64,000 bases of DNA from assembly GCA_964019425.1 (NCBI GenBank), contig OZ025827.1, positions 496,001-560,000 of the forward strand. The letters are read 5' to 3'. The notes beneath the pieces were generated by a model, which saw only the letters and a program-made list of their open reading frames with translations, made no database searches and had not been told where the DNA came from. The stretch's first letter is position 1, and each line of letters opens with the position of its first letter. Below, in pieces: positions 45,013-55,700 of this stretch. The position numbers and the translations under genes were made by a program. Source of the DNA: Flectonema sp. DT1601 (taxonomy: Eukaryota > Euglenozoa > Diplonemea > Diplonemida > Diplonemidae).

Positions 45013-46764
45013 ATGTTTTCCATATTGGTGGCGGCGGATATCTTCGGAACAAAATTGAATTATGAAGTTACTTTCAATGCCCCTCCTTCTGTATCTGAGC
45101 TCCGAAACCGAATAATGCACGTTTTTGGACAAGAAATTTCAGTGAGAAAACCGCCTGCAGTTCCTCACGCTCAGTTTGTTATTGAAAGGTTGCAAGTGTT
45201 CGATGAAAAAGCAGAGCTTTGGGTGGATTTAGGAACTGCGTCACAACTAACGATGTTGTGTCAGGTGTACGCATTTCAACCAGAGAGTACATATCATAAA
45301 GAGGTTCAAAGTAAACTACCACCAGCAACTAGACCACCAGTTGTAACAAGTCACGTTGGAGCAACTCCCTCTCAGATGGTTAGCATTTCACCTGTTCAAC
45401 CATCGGTTGCATTACTTCATGAGACAGCTCCACTTCCTTCAGTCTCTGCTATTGCAGCTGGTTTACCTCAGAGAGAATCAGCGTCGACTCATCCAATCTT
45501 ATCTCTTCCTTCAATAGTACCTCATGGAGATAAAGTTAAATTACTTTTTGATGAGATTGATGTTCGTAAATCAGGTTCTGCGTACATTGCGGACTTTACC
45601 TCATTTTTAAAAACGCTTGCGATTGAGACATCCGGCAGCCATTGTGACTTTTTTCAAAAAGCTGATCCCAGCTCTCTAGTCAGCTTCCCAGAGTTTCAAA
45701 GATTTTCAGAAAGGTATCCGACTCTGCTTGAGGCCATATTTTCAAGGTGTAGAGAGTTCTGGATTGAAACTCGTCAGCGAGAAGATATTCATTCTGCTAC
45801 TGCTATCTTTGAAACACTTTCTCAGCGTGAAGGAGATGTTCAACTTCAGGCTATTCAGGCTACTGCTGACACTAACTTCTATGAGCAACGTGTCCAAGAA
45901 GCAATCGCAGAAAAGGACTTCAAAGAAGCCGAAGAGAGAGAAGCAACCGCACGTGTCCAAGCTGCTCAACAAGAGTCAGTTCGGTGTACAAATGAAATTT
46001 CAATTCGTGCAGCTGATGTTGCAAAAAGTACTGAAAAGTGTAAAGCTGCTGAAGTTGATCATTTCGAAGCATCAAGAGGCGTTGAACAGACTGAAACTAA
46101 TTTAAGAGCTCAGGACTTTGAAACTCAAAGATCAGAAGAAAAGGTCAGAGAACTCGAACAACTTCTTCAGGATGCTCACGTTGAACTCGAACAGAAACGT
46201 CATCTGTCAAACATCAGACGTTCTGAACTAACAGAAAGTCAAACTCGTGAACAATTCTGTATGAGTAACAGACTAGAGTCTGATAGACTCTCAACTCATT
46301 GTATTGAACAGTTGAATACCGCACAGAATTCATTAGCACGCGCACAGGAATTAGAACGTGAAATGGAAGCTCTTCAACAAGTCTCAAAAAGTAACACCTT
46401 ACGTAGTATGGCGAATGTTGATGCGAGTGATTCTGAACTAGCTCTCGCACGTGAACGTGAAGCGAGGAAACGAGTTGAGATTGCAGAATCACAACACGCT
46501 GTTGGTGAACAAGTTGGCGTTATTCAAACATTGAAGATTTCCTTAGAAGATTCTGCTGCGAACAGAAAACGAATGGAATACGAAGAACAACCACTTATCG
46601 ATCAAGAAATCCGTTTACGTGCCCAACGCGATTGTCTGGAGTCACAAGAAATGCAACTGCGAACTCAACACAGTGACTTTCAACATCGCAATGAGACCAG
46701 GCTACTACGACCTCTCATCCCTCATTCTCCTGTAGCTGGATCGGTTGGAATTTCACTCATGTGA
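45013..46764 (+). CDS. BILBO1-like flagellar pocket collar protein
   Basis: 583 residues, almost the length of Trypanosoma brucei BILBO1 (587). The first 110 residues match its ubiquitin-fold N-terminal domain, with AADIF, a conserved EISxR, WVDL, QVYAFQP, HKEVQ and an IPPA/LPPA-RPP stretch in the same order. A Pro/Ser-rich linker follows, then two EF-hand-like segments from about residue 175 to 250; the first loop begins D183 but lacks some usual calcium ligands, and the second is more degenerate. Residues about 255-560 form a continuous coiled coil. In trypanosomes BILBO1 polymerises into the collar at the neck of the flagellar pocket. A similar job here is inferred; it could be a paralogue of the true collar protein. 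It is the strongest sign that the host is a euglenozoan. Confidence 0.85.
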   Translation: MFSILVAADIFGTKLNYEVTFNAPPSVSELRNRIMHVFGQEISVRKPPAVPHAQFVIERLQVFDEKAELWVDLGTASQLTMLCQVYAFQPESTYHKEVQSKLPPATRPPVVTSHVGATPSQMVSISPVQPSVALLHETAPLPSVSAIAAGLPQRESASTHPILSLPSIVPHGDKVKLLFDEIDVRKSGSAYIADFTSFLKTLAIETSGSHCDFFQKADPSSLVSFPEFQRFSERYPTLLEAIFSRCREFWIETRQREDIHSATAIFETLSQREGDVQLQAIQATADTNFYEQRVQEAIAEKDFKEAEEREATARVQAAQQESVRCTNEISIRAADVAKSTEKCKAAEVDHFEASRGVEQTETNLRAQDFETQRSEEKVRELEQLLQDAHVELEQKRHLSNIRRSELTESQTREQFCMSNRLESDRLSTHCIEQLNTAQNSLARAQELEREMEALQQVSKSNTLRSMANVDASDSELALAREREARKRVEIAESQHAVGEQVGVIQTLKISLEDSAANRKRMEYEEQPLIDQEIRLRAQRDCLESQEMQLRTQHSDFQHRNETRLLRPLIPHSPVAGSVGISLM

Positions 46765-47315
46765 AATCTCTAAATATCAGTTTTCGAGAACATAGCTGTT
46801 TTCGCAAATCTGTTTTTAGATAAGATGATTAATATTTTATTATTGTTATTTCTTTTTTTTTCAAAATGTACCTTTTTTTCCTGATATACACCTTTTTAAT
46901 TTTCTCCCCAAGTTATTCTTTGTACCTAGATTATAAACCGTTCCCAACTTGTATATTTCTCTACTCAATGATGTCCTTTTATTTTTTTTAAAAAAATACT
47001 GCTCAGGTTGCCTCGTCAGCCTAGTACAGATTTGGATTTTCTGTCTTCTGTTAGGTTACCCTGCTGAAGCATTTTATATTGAAGTAAAACTTTGTTAAAT
47101 TACTTCTTTAAGATGTGATGAGATGTAATTCATAAAGTGATGTAAAAGTCACTAAGTACGTCGATATTCATCTTTTTTTTTTTTTTTTTTTTGTTGTATT
47201 GTAGCCGTCTTCTCTTGTGATGTGAATGTTACTGAGAGAGACTAAAAGAGTTCTGAGTTTTTTTTTTTTCCTCGTTTTTTTTTAGATTTTTTTTTTTCGA
47301 ACACAAATTACTTCA
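46765..47315. other. Intergenic region
   Basis: AT-rich 3' flank of the BILBO1-like gene with T runs (for example 47175-47192). No gene or RNA recognised. Confidence 0.45.
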
Positions 47316-47385
47316 CAACAGTAACAACAAATGACACGTGACTGTTATTGTCAGTTGTGTGGAACTATGGTGATGAGAATGCAAT
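47316..47385 (+). pseudogene. Decayed duplicate of the start of the PAN/EGF membrane protein gene
   Basis: About 70 bases align with 47462-47540, which carry the acceptor, start codon and signal-peptide codons of the next gene. Both share ACAGTAACAA, an ATG, ACTGTTATTGTC, CAGTTGT and TGGAACT in order. The upstream copy reads ATG and then stops after 18 codons, so it is not used as the protein start. It looks like a small tandem duplication that has since decayed. Confidence 0.65.
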
Positions 47386-47478
47386 GACCCCCCTGAAATA
47401 GTTGCTGTGTTCGATCCTGTGGTAACGAACAAGTTTATTATATTTTACATCATTATTTTTAATAACAGTAACAAACAA

Positions 47479-49095
47479 ATGATATATGAGATACTGTTAT
47501 TGTCGGTGTCAGTTGTATGGAACTGTGAAGATGGAATACTAAGAAATAGATTTCAAACTGTCGACTCTGGAGGTCTGTGGGATTGTCAAAGACTCTGCAA
47601 TGAAAGACCAGAGTGTAATCAAATAGGGTTTATTGATAACCAACCTGGTAGGATATGTGCTATTACTGCTGGTGGAGGAATGATTGAAGCGACATCCCTC
47701 CGAATGACTATTTGTACGAAGGATGTTCCTGTAGTGATTCCGGTTATCAAACCAGAAATGAAGCCAATTGACCCAAAACCTGTGGAGCATGTTGAAGTGA
47801 AAGAACACATTGTTGACCCAAAGCCTATGGAGCATGTTGAAGTGAAGGAACATGTTGTGGATCCAAAGCCTATGAAACACGTCGAAGTGAAGGAACACAT
47901 TGTTGACCCAAAACCTATGGAACATGTCGAAGTGAAGGAACACATTGTTGACCCAAAACCTGTGGAACATGTCGAAGTGAAGGAACACATTGTTGACCCA
48001 AAACCTATGGAACATGTTGAGAAGGATCATCACAAACCAGAAAAACCCGTGACTGAAGCTGTTATTGAAAAACCACGAATTCCACCTCCTAAAGTACCTG
48101 AGAATGTCGTATTAACACCGCAGCCTATTATGGAATATGAAGAAGTATCAATTCCAATAGAAACTTCTGGTGTTGATATAATAAAATGGTGTTCATCTGA
48201 TCCTGAATGTCGTACATTCGGTGATTCTAATTCAGTTTGTCAAGATGCTAAGTGTACCTGTTCACATGGGTTTGAAGCAAAGTCAGGTTTTGGGATATGT
48301 CAGGCCTCTCGGGAATCACTAAACCCGATGCATGCGATGCCTACTCTCATTACTATTTCCTTTAACTACGTCGATACGAAAAAATTAGCATCTGATCATC
48401 GAGCTGTTCAGAAACTGTTGTATGATGTAATGAAGAATATCTTTCCAGAAGTTCCCATCACAACCTCGGCTAGTGCTGTTGTTGGTAGCACAGTAGCGCA
48501 ATTTGCTTATGAAATGCACCTGAGAGTTGTTGACTATGTGAAGATTAGATCCGTAGCTATGAGAGTCTCTCAGAGTGTTACCTCAACTCGTTTTGGAAGA
48601 ACACTTGGAACTCATGTAACCAAAAGTGTGAGTGGCATAGTAAAAGTGAGTCATTTAGGAGTCCAAACCTCAGACTGCTTTGCCAAAGGCGCTACTAAAA
48701 CATTCTTAGCAACCGCAGAAGATGAGTCGGTTGATCCAAACTGTGTAGCACTTGAATGCCAATCAGGAATGTTTGTATTTTATGATCCAATGGCAAACGC
48801 TTCCCGCTGTGCTCAAGAATTTGAAACTCGTCATCGTCAGGAAGGTCTTTGTTTATATAACAGTGAATGTGCCTCACCTAAGATTTGTGTTTCTGGTATG
48901 TGTATGATTCCGGGAATGAAACCATCAGAAGGTGAGCTTCCGATCGATGAAGTATTCCACACTCGGGCAGTTACACTAATTACGTTTTCTATGTTTATTG
49001 TTGGAAGTATTTTTTTGTATCGCAGATTTATTAGAAAGAACTCAAGGCGTACTTCATCACCTCGGTGGAAGCAGGACTTACTTGGGGGGAATTAG
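47479..49095 (+). CDS. Type I membrane protein with PAN-like domain, 15-residue repeats and EGF-like domains
   Basis: 538 residues from the ATG at 47479; an upstream in-frame extension has no ATG and would hide the signal peptide. The N terminus (MIYEILLLSVSVVW) is a signal peptide. A Cys-rich PAN/apple-like segment (DCQRLCNERPECNQIGF) lies at about 30-75. Residues about 96-190 are six copies of a 15-residue repeat around VDPKPMEHVEVKEHI. EGF-like Cys clusters stand at about 238-275 and 440-475. A membrane helix (about 493-513) is followed by a short basic tail. This is the layout of a surface adhesion or receptor protein; ligand unknown. The splice acceptor is probably the AG at 47467-47468, only 10 bases before the start. 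Confidence 0.85.
   Translation: MIYEILLLSVSVVWNCEDGILRNRFQTVDSGGLWDCQRLCNERPECNQIGFIDNQPGRICAITAGGGMIEATSLRMTICTKDVPVVIPVIKPEMKPIDPKPVEHVEVKEHIVDPKPMEHVEVKEHVVDPKPMKHVEVKEHIVDPKPMEHVEVKEHIVDPKPVEHVEVKEHIVDPKPMEHVEKDHHKPEKPVTEAVIEKPRIPPPKVPENVVLTPQPIMEYEEVSIPIETSGVDIIKWCSSDPECRTFGDSNSVCQDAKCTCSHGFEAKSGFGICQASRESLNPMHAMPTLITISFNYVDTKKLASDHRAVQKLLYDVMKNIFPEVPITTSASAVVGSTVAQFAYEMHLRVVDYVKIRSVAMRVSQSVTSTRFGRTLGTHVTKSVSGIVKVSHLGVQTSDCFAKGATKTFLATAEDESVDPNCVALECQSGMFVFYDPMANASRCAQEFETRHRQEGLCLYNSECASPKICVSGMCMIPGMKPSEGELPIDEVFHTRAVTLITFSMFIVGSIFLYRRFIRKNSRRTSSPRWKQDLLGGN
47764..48030 (+). repeat. 45-bp coding tandem repeat
   Basis: About six units of 45 bp encode a 15-residue acidic/basic repeat within the membrane protein. 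Units differ by a few silent changes and a Met/Val or His/Asn swap, typical of repeat slippage within a coding frame. Confidence 0.85.
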
Positions 49096-50057
49096 TTTGA
49101 TGTATACTTATATATAAAAAATAAATAAAAAGTTGAGAAAGATCCTTTTCTTAAACTTTTTATGTTTTTATGTAGTTGTTTGGTTTCTAACATAATCTAA
49201 CGAATTGACTAGTTCGATTTTTCGGTGTGCCCTTTTTTTCCTCTTCTTCTTTCTTTCTTCTTGTCAAACACCTGTTGCACGTGGTGGTGGCTAATCATCG
49301 GCACTACTTTGATTATTATCCCTTTTTTTTTTTTTTTTTTTTTGTTGGATTCTGTCCGTTTTGTCCGTTGCCTCATATAGCTGTAGGGGGCAGGGAGAAT
49401 CTCGTACCCTTCGTTCCTGCTGTTCTGGTGATGGGACACTTTTTTTTTTTTTCCTTCGTTCTCCCACTCTTTGTTGTTTGCTCGGATGCTGCTCTTCTGT
49501 TTGTGATTGACCTTTACGTAATGCAACCTGTTAGTTGTGTTTTCGTTTCTGTGTATTTTTGAGGTATTTAGTTATTTCTTTGAAAAAAAAAAAAAAAAAA
49601 AAACACGAAGCAACCTTCATTATTTTATATATATATTGGGTACTTGAGCTCTCTAAATGAATATCGCGATTTTCTTGTTTTATTATTTTTAATTATTATT
49701 CAGAAGACTTCTCCCGTTGATTTATTTTTTTTGTTTGACAAGTAATTCGTAGGTGAAACCTACACTCTGCCGTACTACACTACTGTTCCGTACTGCACTG
49801 AATGACAATACTAAGTTAGAAACATTTATTATAATGTCGAGTTCTTACGTCATCTGCGGGGTGTTTACCAATACTAACATTACCCTTTTAGTCAACGTGT
49901 ATCATAAGTAACGTTTGTTTTAGTTAATTATGGTGCGATAGTGATATTTTTTTTTTTTCTTCATAAAATATATTCGAGCATTTCATATTCCCCCCCCCTC
50001 CGATTGAAATATTCAGAATATTAGTTAAGCGACATTGAAATACAACTCACTTCGGGT
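49096..50057. other. Intergenic region
   Basis: 3' flank with T runs (49322-49343, 49441-49452) and a run of about 20 A near 49583. The open frame at 49227-49562 is mostly Phe codons from T runs and is rejected as a gene. It abuts the rRNA fragment. Confidence 0.45.
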
Positions 50058-50246
50058 ACTGATTACGTCCCTGCCATTTGTACACACCGCCCGTCGTTGC
50101 TACCGATTGGCTGTGGGATAGAGCTGGGGGGAGAGAGCTCTCTGCGGGCAACCGCTTAGAGCGTTTCGAATCCCAGCAATATTTCTCAGCTAGATGAAGC
50201 AAAAAGTCGTAACAAGGTTGCTGTAGGTGACCTGCGGCAAGTCCGC
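50058..50246 (+). rRNA. 3'-end fragment of nuclear small-subunit rRNA, probable relic
   Basis: It starts at TGATTACGTCCCTGCC and includes the universal GTACACACCGCCCGTCG, then helix 44, then AAGTCGTAACAAGG and GCTGTAGGTGACCTGCGG at the 3' end. The GCTGTAGGTGA form, with AATATTTCT and AAGCA before the AAGTCG, resembles euglenozoan SSU. Compared with the near-universal text there is one extra A before AAGTCG and one A missing in GGTGAACC. The rest of the SSU gene is absent upstream, so this is an isolated piece, not a working gene. Confidence 0.85.
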
Positions 50247-50786
50247 ACGGGACTGATTGTCTTTTTATTTGCGAAATTCATGTAGATTTTTTTTTGAAAA
50301 AACTTTCTGTTTGGATAATTATACAAAAAAATTTATATCTTTCCTTTTGTTTTTATTTATGTTTCTCCCAAGGCAGGGGAAGAATCCTTTTTTTTTTTAA
50401 TTGTCCGAGAAAAAACTTTTTTTTTTTCTTCAAAACAACAAGCAGTCATATTTTGGGTTAAACAGCGATTCCATCAGCAGTTGAAAATGATAGGTAGCTG
50501 TGCTCTCTTGATAAAAACCTTTTTTTTTTTCTCTTTTTTCCTGGTTATAAAAATTGAATGGCGTAAGGAACATATCCTTCCTCTTTCATTATGATATGGA
50601 CTCATGCTTCCGTGGGATTGTTTAGAGTTAATCTCAACTTCAGTCTTTCATAACATCAGGTAATTAATCAACTTTTTGAGGTTAGTATGAGTCTCTGCTA
50701 TTGGTGTTTTTTAATATTTATCATTTTAATCAGGTAAGGTATGTCAGATCGTGAGATACCTCTGTTTTTTTTGTACTTCTACTAAG
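50247..50786. other. Sequence between the two rRNA fragments
   Basis: AT-rich with T runs. I looked for 5.8S and for the 5' part of LSU rRNA and recognised neither. It may be decayed spacer or unrelated insertions. Confidence 0.4.
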
Positions 50787-50953
50787 GTCATGCATAGGTT
50801 GAAGGGTCTGCGAAGGGTCTCTCGGGACCTCTCGTGGGCTCGGAAGCCTTCTGTGTCAGGCCGCATGTCGTGTCTACAATGAAGTGTCAACTTGGAACTG
50901 TTACGAACAAGAGGAATCCAACTAGTTAATTAAACCACAGCATTGTCGCTTCA
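50787..50953 (+). rRNA. Fragment of large-subunit rRNA (domain IV), probable relic
   Basis: The stretch 50877-50950 aligns with the conserved LSU text around GAACTGGTACGGACAAGGGG and AATTAAAACAAAGCATTG: here GAACTGTTACGAACAAGAGG and TTAATTAAACCACAGCATTG. The preceding part (CTACAATGAAGTGTCAACTTG) also resembles LSU just before that site, and the GC-rich 50787-50870 may be its expansion segment. Changes at positions that are near-invariant in working rRNA, and the sudden end near 50950, point to a relic. Confidence 0.75.
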
Positions 50954-51007
50954 TCACAGTGAATAGTCAACTTAATATATATTTTATATCAGGTCGTGGG
51001 GGGGATC

Positions 51008-51784
51008 ATGGATACCTCTATCTCTGTACTTCCACTGAGATCGTGTTTCAAAGACTCGCTTATATGTGATACAGTTTCTGCTGGAAGAAGTGTTAGAAGA
51101 AGAATGAAAAGGGTTCACTTTAAAACGGTTCTCGATTCGTTGACCACGGATAATAATAATAATGATGTGTTGGATTCTTTTATCAAAAGTAAATTATAAG
51201 TTAACACTACTATTCAACTGCGAGAAGACTCAATCGACCGATCAATTCCGTAGTTATGTTTTACTGTTTTTAATCATCCTAAGCAATGGATGTGTGCAAA
51301 TGATAGTTTCGTGCATAAACAAATAAGGATTTCTGTTATGTTTATGGAGGCAATTTGTTTTTGTTATGAAGTTGTTGTTCTTTTTTGTTAAAGTTTTATT
51401 TTATTTATACAATTTTTTTATTATTATTTTTTTTAAAAGAAGAAATATCTTTGTCATCTGTAATTTAAGATATTTTTAAAATAATAATATTTTAAGTGCC
51501 GCTATTTTTCTTTTATTACAAACGCTGTAAAACTATTTTTTTTATATTTAAAATTTTTTTCTTTTTTAGAACGCGCGTCACCCCCAGTTTTGGACAAGAC
51601 GGAACCAGACACGGGCATTGCTGTGTTTAATTATGTCTTTTTTTTGTTTCTATATCTTATCCAAATGAAAATTGCTTCACGTTCTTGTCCTTTTGGAAGG
51701 CTGCCAGTAATTGGCGCTCCGTTCTTTCACGTGCGCAATAAGACTAGTCTCCTAGCCAGTGAGGGTCTTACGGCAGTGATATGA
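51008..51784 (+). CDS. Tentative small two-exon gene with an RVxF motif
   Basis: The ATG at 51008 opens a 63-codon frame with normal-looking composition. A possible intron (51189-51569, GTAAAT to TTTTTTAG) would join it in frame to 51570-51784, giving about 131 residues; without splicing it ends at 51199. The segment MKRVHFKTVL fits the RVxF docking motif for protein phosphatase 1, but this motif is short and arises by chance. Residues after NYVFFLFLYL in the second exon look less coding-like. The AG at about 50991-50992 could be its acceptor. No family is recognised. It lies just after the LSU rRNA fragment. Confidence 0.3.
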
Positions 51785-52199
51785 AAACGTTCTTTCACAT
51801 CGAGTGTAAGACGATTCCTTTTAATCATAGGCCGTAGTTGAAACATGACTTCTTTGATTATTCACACCCAGCCTCCAACGAATTTGGTTATGTAACTGCA
51901 AGTGCTTTTTGTTGTGGTCCATTATTTTTTAATGGTTTGTTTTTTTTTTGTTTTTTGTTTTATTGTTTGCACGTAGCTGGATGTTGCTGCTGCTTTGATG
52001 CATCTCCGCACATCTGAAATTGTATTCCAATGAAATAAAGTATCTGTCAGAAAGTATTGCTGTTGATGATGATGTAATTTTCTTTTTAAAAAAAAAAAAA
52101 AAAAAAACTACTCAAAACCTCTTCGGTTTGCATGCCATGGAGAGGTTCAGCTGTCATAAGGCTAAAGAATTCGAAGTAGAAGATTGTTTTTAATATTTT
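51785..52199. other. Intergenic region
   Basis: 3' flank-type sequence with T runs and a run of about 20 A near 52088-52107. No gene or RNA recognised. Confidence 0.45.
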
Positions 52200-52221
52200 A
52201 TTTTATTTTTTATTTCAACAG
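52200..52221 (+). promoter_or_regulatory. Putative splice acceptor of the 108-residue protein gene
   Basis: A T-rich tract ending TTTCAACAG at 52221, 25 bases before the ATG at 52247. The distance is the same as for the BILBO1-like gene. Confidence 0.5.
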
Positions 52222-52246
52222 TTGATTTGTATTTTCCCATAATAAA

Positions 52247-52573
52247 ATGTCAGTCACAAAATATCCACAACTAAAAGCTACCCACACAGATGTTGTTAAC
52301 GACCACTACCGCGACGTTAATGTTGTCCGTCCAAATCTGTTTCATCCTCGCCCTGATATCGCTACGAGTGAGATGAGTTATGAACATAATAAAGTAGTCA
52401 ACGATCTCGGTTACAAGTACTGTGCTGATGCTACTGCTGCTAACAAGAAATGGACTGAAGATATGCGAGCGATGCATCAGAGAACCTTCTCCACCATCAA
52501 CAGAGAGAGATACGGTGATGTTCCTCTGGAAATTCCGGTTGTAGTTCCTGGAGCATTGCATCCGGCATTCTGA
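52247..52573 (+). CDS. Small protein of unknown function (108 residues)
   Basis: A complete frame with balanced composition, its own splice acceptor, and gene-free sequence on both sides; these support a real gene. The protein is hydrophilic, with no signal peptide, membrane segment or cysteine motif. It has a Pro-rich start-to-middle (RPNLFHPRPD), a likely helical middle (YEHNKVVNDLGYKYCADATA) and a hydrophobic Pro/Val-rich tail. I do not recognise a family. A subunit of a larger assembly would fit its size, but this is a guess. Confidence 0.7.
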   Translation: MSVTKYPQLKATHTDVVNDHYRDVNVVRPNLFHPRPDIATSEMSYEHNKVVNDLGYKYCADATAANKKWTEDMRAMHQRTFSTINRERYGDVPLEIPVVVPGALHPAF

Positions 52574-52759
52574 TCTATTTCAAAAAAAAAAAAAAAAAAA
52601 ACTTGTATTTTTCATGAATTAAAAAAAAAAAAAAAAAACATTCCTCCACTCTACTTGTTATTTCTGTTTATGTTATTTGAGAAGGAGATTTGTTCTCCTG
52701 ATCACTGTTTTGTTGTATTAGAAAAAAAAAAAAAAAAAGTTTTTATACACATGAATTAA

Positions 52760-52775
52760 ATTATTATTTAAACAG
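52760..52775 (+). promoter_or_regulatory. Putative splice acceptor of the 1,336-residue coiled-coil gene
   Basis: ATTATTATTTAAACAG ends at 52775, six bases before the ATG at 52782. Only about 200 bases separate this gene from the one before, typical of genes processed from one transcript. Confidence 0.45.
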
Positions 52776-52781
52776 CCACAA

Positions 52782-55700
52782 ATGGATCGGCTTCAACTCC
52801 CTAAGTCGCCGTCAAATTTTGATACGTTCAGTCCTGATAATGGATCAGCACAGGGATACTTGAAAGGATGTCATCCAGCAATCAGTAACTCACCATCATG
52901 GCATTCACGTGAAAGTCCAAAATATGTCTTATCAGATACCGCTGGTAGGTTTGGATCGGCTTATGATAATACAAAAGGATCACGAATCAGTCCTACCAGA
53001 CCATCAAACAGAGGTGAAGTAACTGTTTTGGAGTCACAGTTGGAAAATATGACGGCTTTGAAAGATCAATTTGCTAAGAAATGCAGGGAAACAGAAGAAA
53101 AACTACACGAATACGAGCTAAACAATCACGGTAAACTATTAGAGGGAAAACTGAATGCCTTGCAGAAACTCTTGAAGGAACGTTCAAGTGACGTTGATAT
53201 AAATCATGAACGCGCTTTGACCGCAGAGAAACATGTTTCTGAACTCCGAACAGCAGCAACTCAACACCAACTAAGACGTGATGAATTAGAGAGGATCATC
53301 GTTCAACGTGACTCAGAGAAATCACGATTTGAATCAGAGCTGACCAGTCTTAAGAATACCAAATCGATTCTTGAAACCGAATTAACAAAACAACTCGAAA
53401 CAACAAACCATCTCGAATCACTTCAACACCAGTCTAATATTGATAAACAACGCAATATGTCTTTACTTAGAGAGGATACACGTTCAAAGGACCTTCAAAT
53501 TATCCAAGCCGGCGAAGTCGAAGTCTGCCTTAAAAAAGAAACAGCTGAACTAACCAACACTGTAGCAGCACTTCGTGATGAGGGAAAGTCTAAAACAGAT
53601 TTAATAAACGAACTGACTGACCGAAATAAGACTCAACAAGAAGGTAGTAATCAGCTACAGGTTAGAGTGAGTCAGCTAGCAGCGTTACTTGATACTCAAC
53701 AACAAGAAACTGAAAGAGAATTAAAAAAATCACAACAACTAACTATCGACATATCTCAATGTAATGGAGACAAGAATGAACTCATGGTTAAAATTGGTTT
53801 GTTGGAAGCCGAGTTATTATCATTTGAAGCAAAGGCTGAGAAGTTTAAAATTCTTGAAAATTGTCTCAACAGAAGCAACGAAGACATTAAAGAAGAAGCA
53901 GCCAGACACACCATAACAAAAAGAAGAGTTGAAGACCTGGAACTTCGATCTGAAAGCGTTGCTTTATTAAAAAATCAACTCAAAGATAAAGAAGTTGAAC
54001 TTAACCAACTGGCAGTAGAAATAGAATCACAACACTCCAGATATTCTTCATTGGAAGATCTCTTGTCTAAATCAAGAGTCGAAATTGACACTTCTGAAGC
54101 ACAAAATCGGCATCTGAGTCTTGAAATTCAACATCTGACATCACAACATAATACATTGCAATCAGATGCTGCACAACTGAGAGAAGAAACTTCAAAAATT
54201 AATCTTTTAGAAGGGAAAGTCAGAGGATTAGAATCAATTGTCGAAACTAAAGAATCGGAAATTCAACAATACAGCGAAGACGCCATCCGCAAAACTGAAT
54301 TCATAAGAGAGCTTCAGTTGGCAAGTTCAACAGCAGAGGCCTTGGTTGATGAAGTTGAAAGCTACAGAAATGATAAAAAAGAACTCGAGCACAGAGTTAT
54401 GGAACTCGACCAACTTCGTCGAGATGCTTCTGCAGCAGCAGACAGAAATGCCTCTGAATCTGACCAACTTTGTGAATTATTAAAAATAAAAACAACTCAA
54501 CTAACCGACATGGAAACAGAGCTACAAACAGCTCAAACAGAATTATCCATAATTGATCAGCTCCGTGATAGGATAACAATTTTGGAAGAAGACTTAATAA
54601 AGAAGACTGATGAACTTCATCAGCATGACCAACAGACCATAACTCTCAGATCTCAACTCGCATCATCTTCATCTGACTTAGAACTGTTAAGAGATCATTA
54701 CAGTAATATGGAAATAGTCGTCGGTGATAAGACAAATAAAATCCAATCATTGGCGGAAAAATTAGGATCAGCTCAAGTCACAGCAGAGATTTCAGATTCT
54801 GAACTTGACAAGTCAAAAGCAGATAACAAAACACTTGCTTTGGAGATGACAAAATTGACATCAGAACTAAACAGACAATCAGATGAGTTGAGGAGTTCCA
54901 AAGAGAATATTCACAGAGAACAATATCAAAGTAAAGAACTCAGAGAAACAGTCGATGCTCAAAACCAAAACATATCTCACTTAGAAACTCAGGTTCACTC
55001 TTTGCAATCTCAGCTTCGATCTGCGCAGGAGTTGCAAGCGCAGCTTGAGGCAAAACTATTATCATCGGAGGACATTAAAAGTAGAGAATCGCATACAGCT
55101 AGTCAGCTTTCAGAGTTACAACAACAACTTTTATCAGGAAATTACGAAATACAAGAAAAAGAAAAGGAAATTGTACAGCTGAAAATTAACGCCAAGGGAA
55201 TGGAGCTCCAGATAGGCAGATCACAGCAACTCGCTGACTACAATAACGATATGAAAAGTCAGATTGCAGACTACATAAACACTCTCGATAGTCTTGAGGC
55301 TGACACTCGTAGGAAAGGAGAACAAATCCATGTTTTGGAACAACAAAAACTCGAATTGGAATCGAAGATAGGAATCTTAACAACAGATTTATCATCTTCG
55401 AATACAAACATCAACAGCATGGCTCAAAAATTGGAAGTTTTTGAAAAAAGACAGACCAAATACCTCGAAAATGAAGGCCGCATCGTTGGACTTGAGGCTG
55501 GCTTAACCAAGAAGGAGTCTGAACTGAGAGAAGTATTAGAACAGAATAATGCTTTATCGTGTAAAATAAAACAACTAGACGAGACAATCCTAACCAACTC
55601 CGCTACTGCTGAAAAACAACGAACCCAACAATCGGAAATTAGTAATAAAAATGAAGTAATTCAACACCTTGAAAATGAAATATCAAAACTCCGATCCAGT

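Noticed and set aside
49227-49562. 111-codon frame after the PAN/EGF gene
   Set aside because: It begins and continues in T runs, with no motif and no clear acceptor. It is probably 3' flank.
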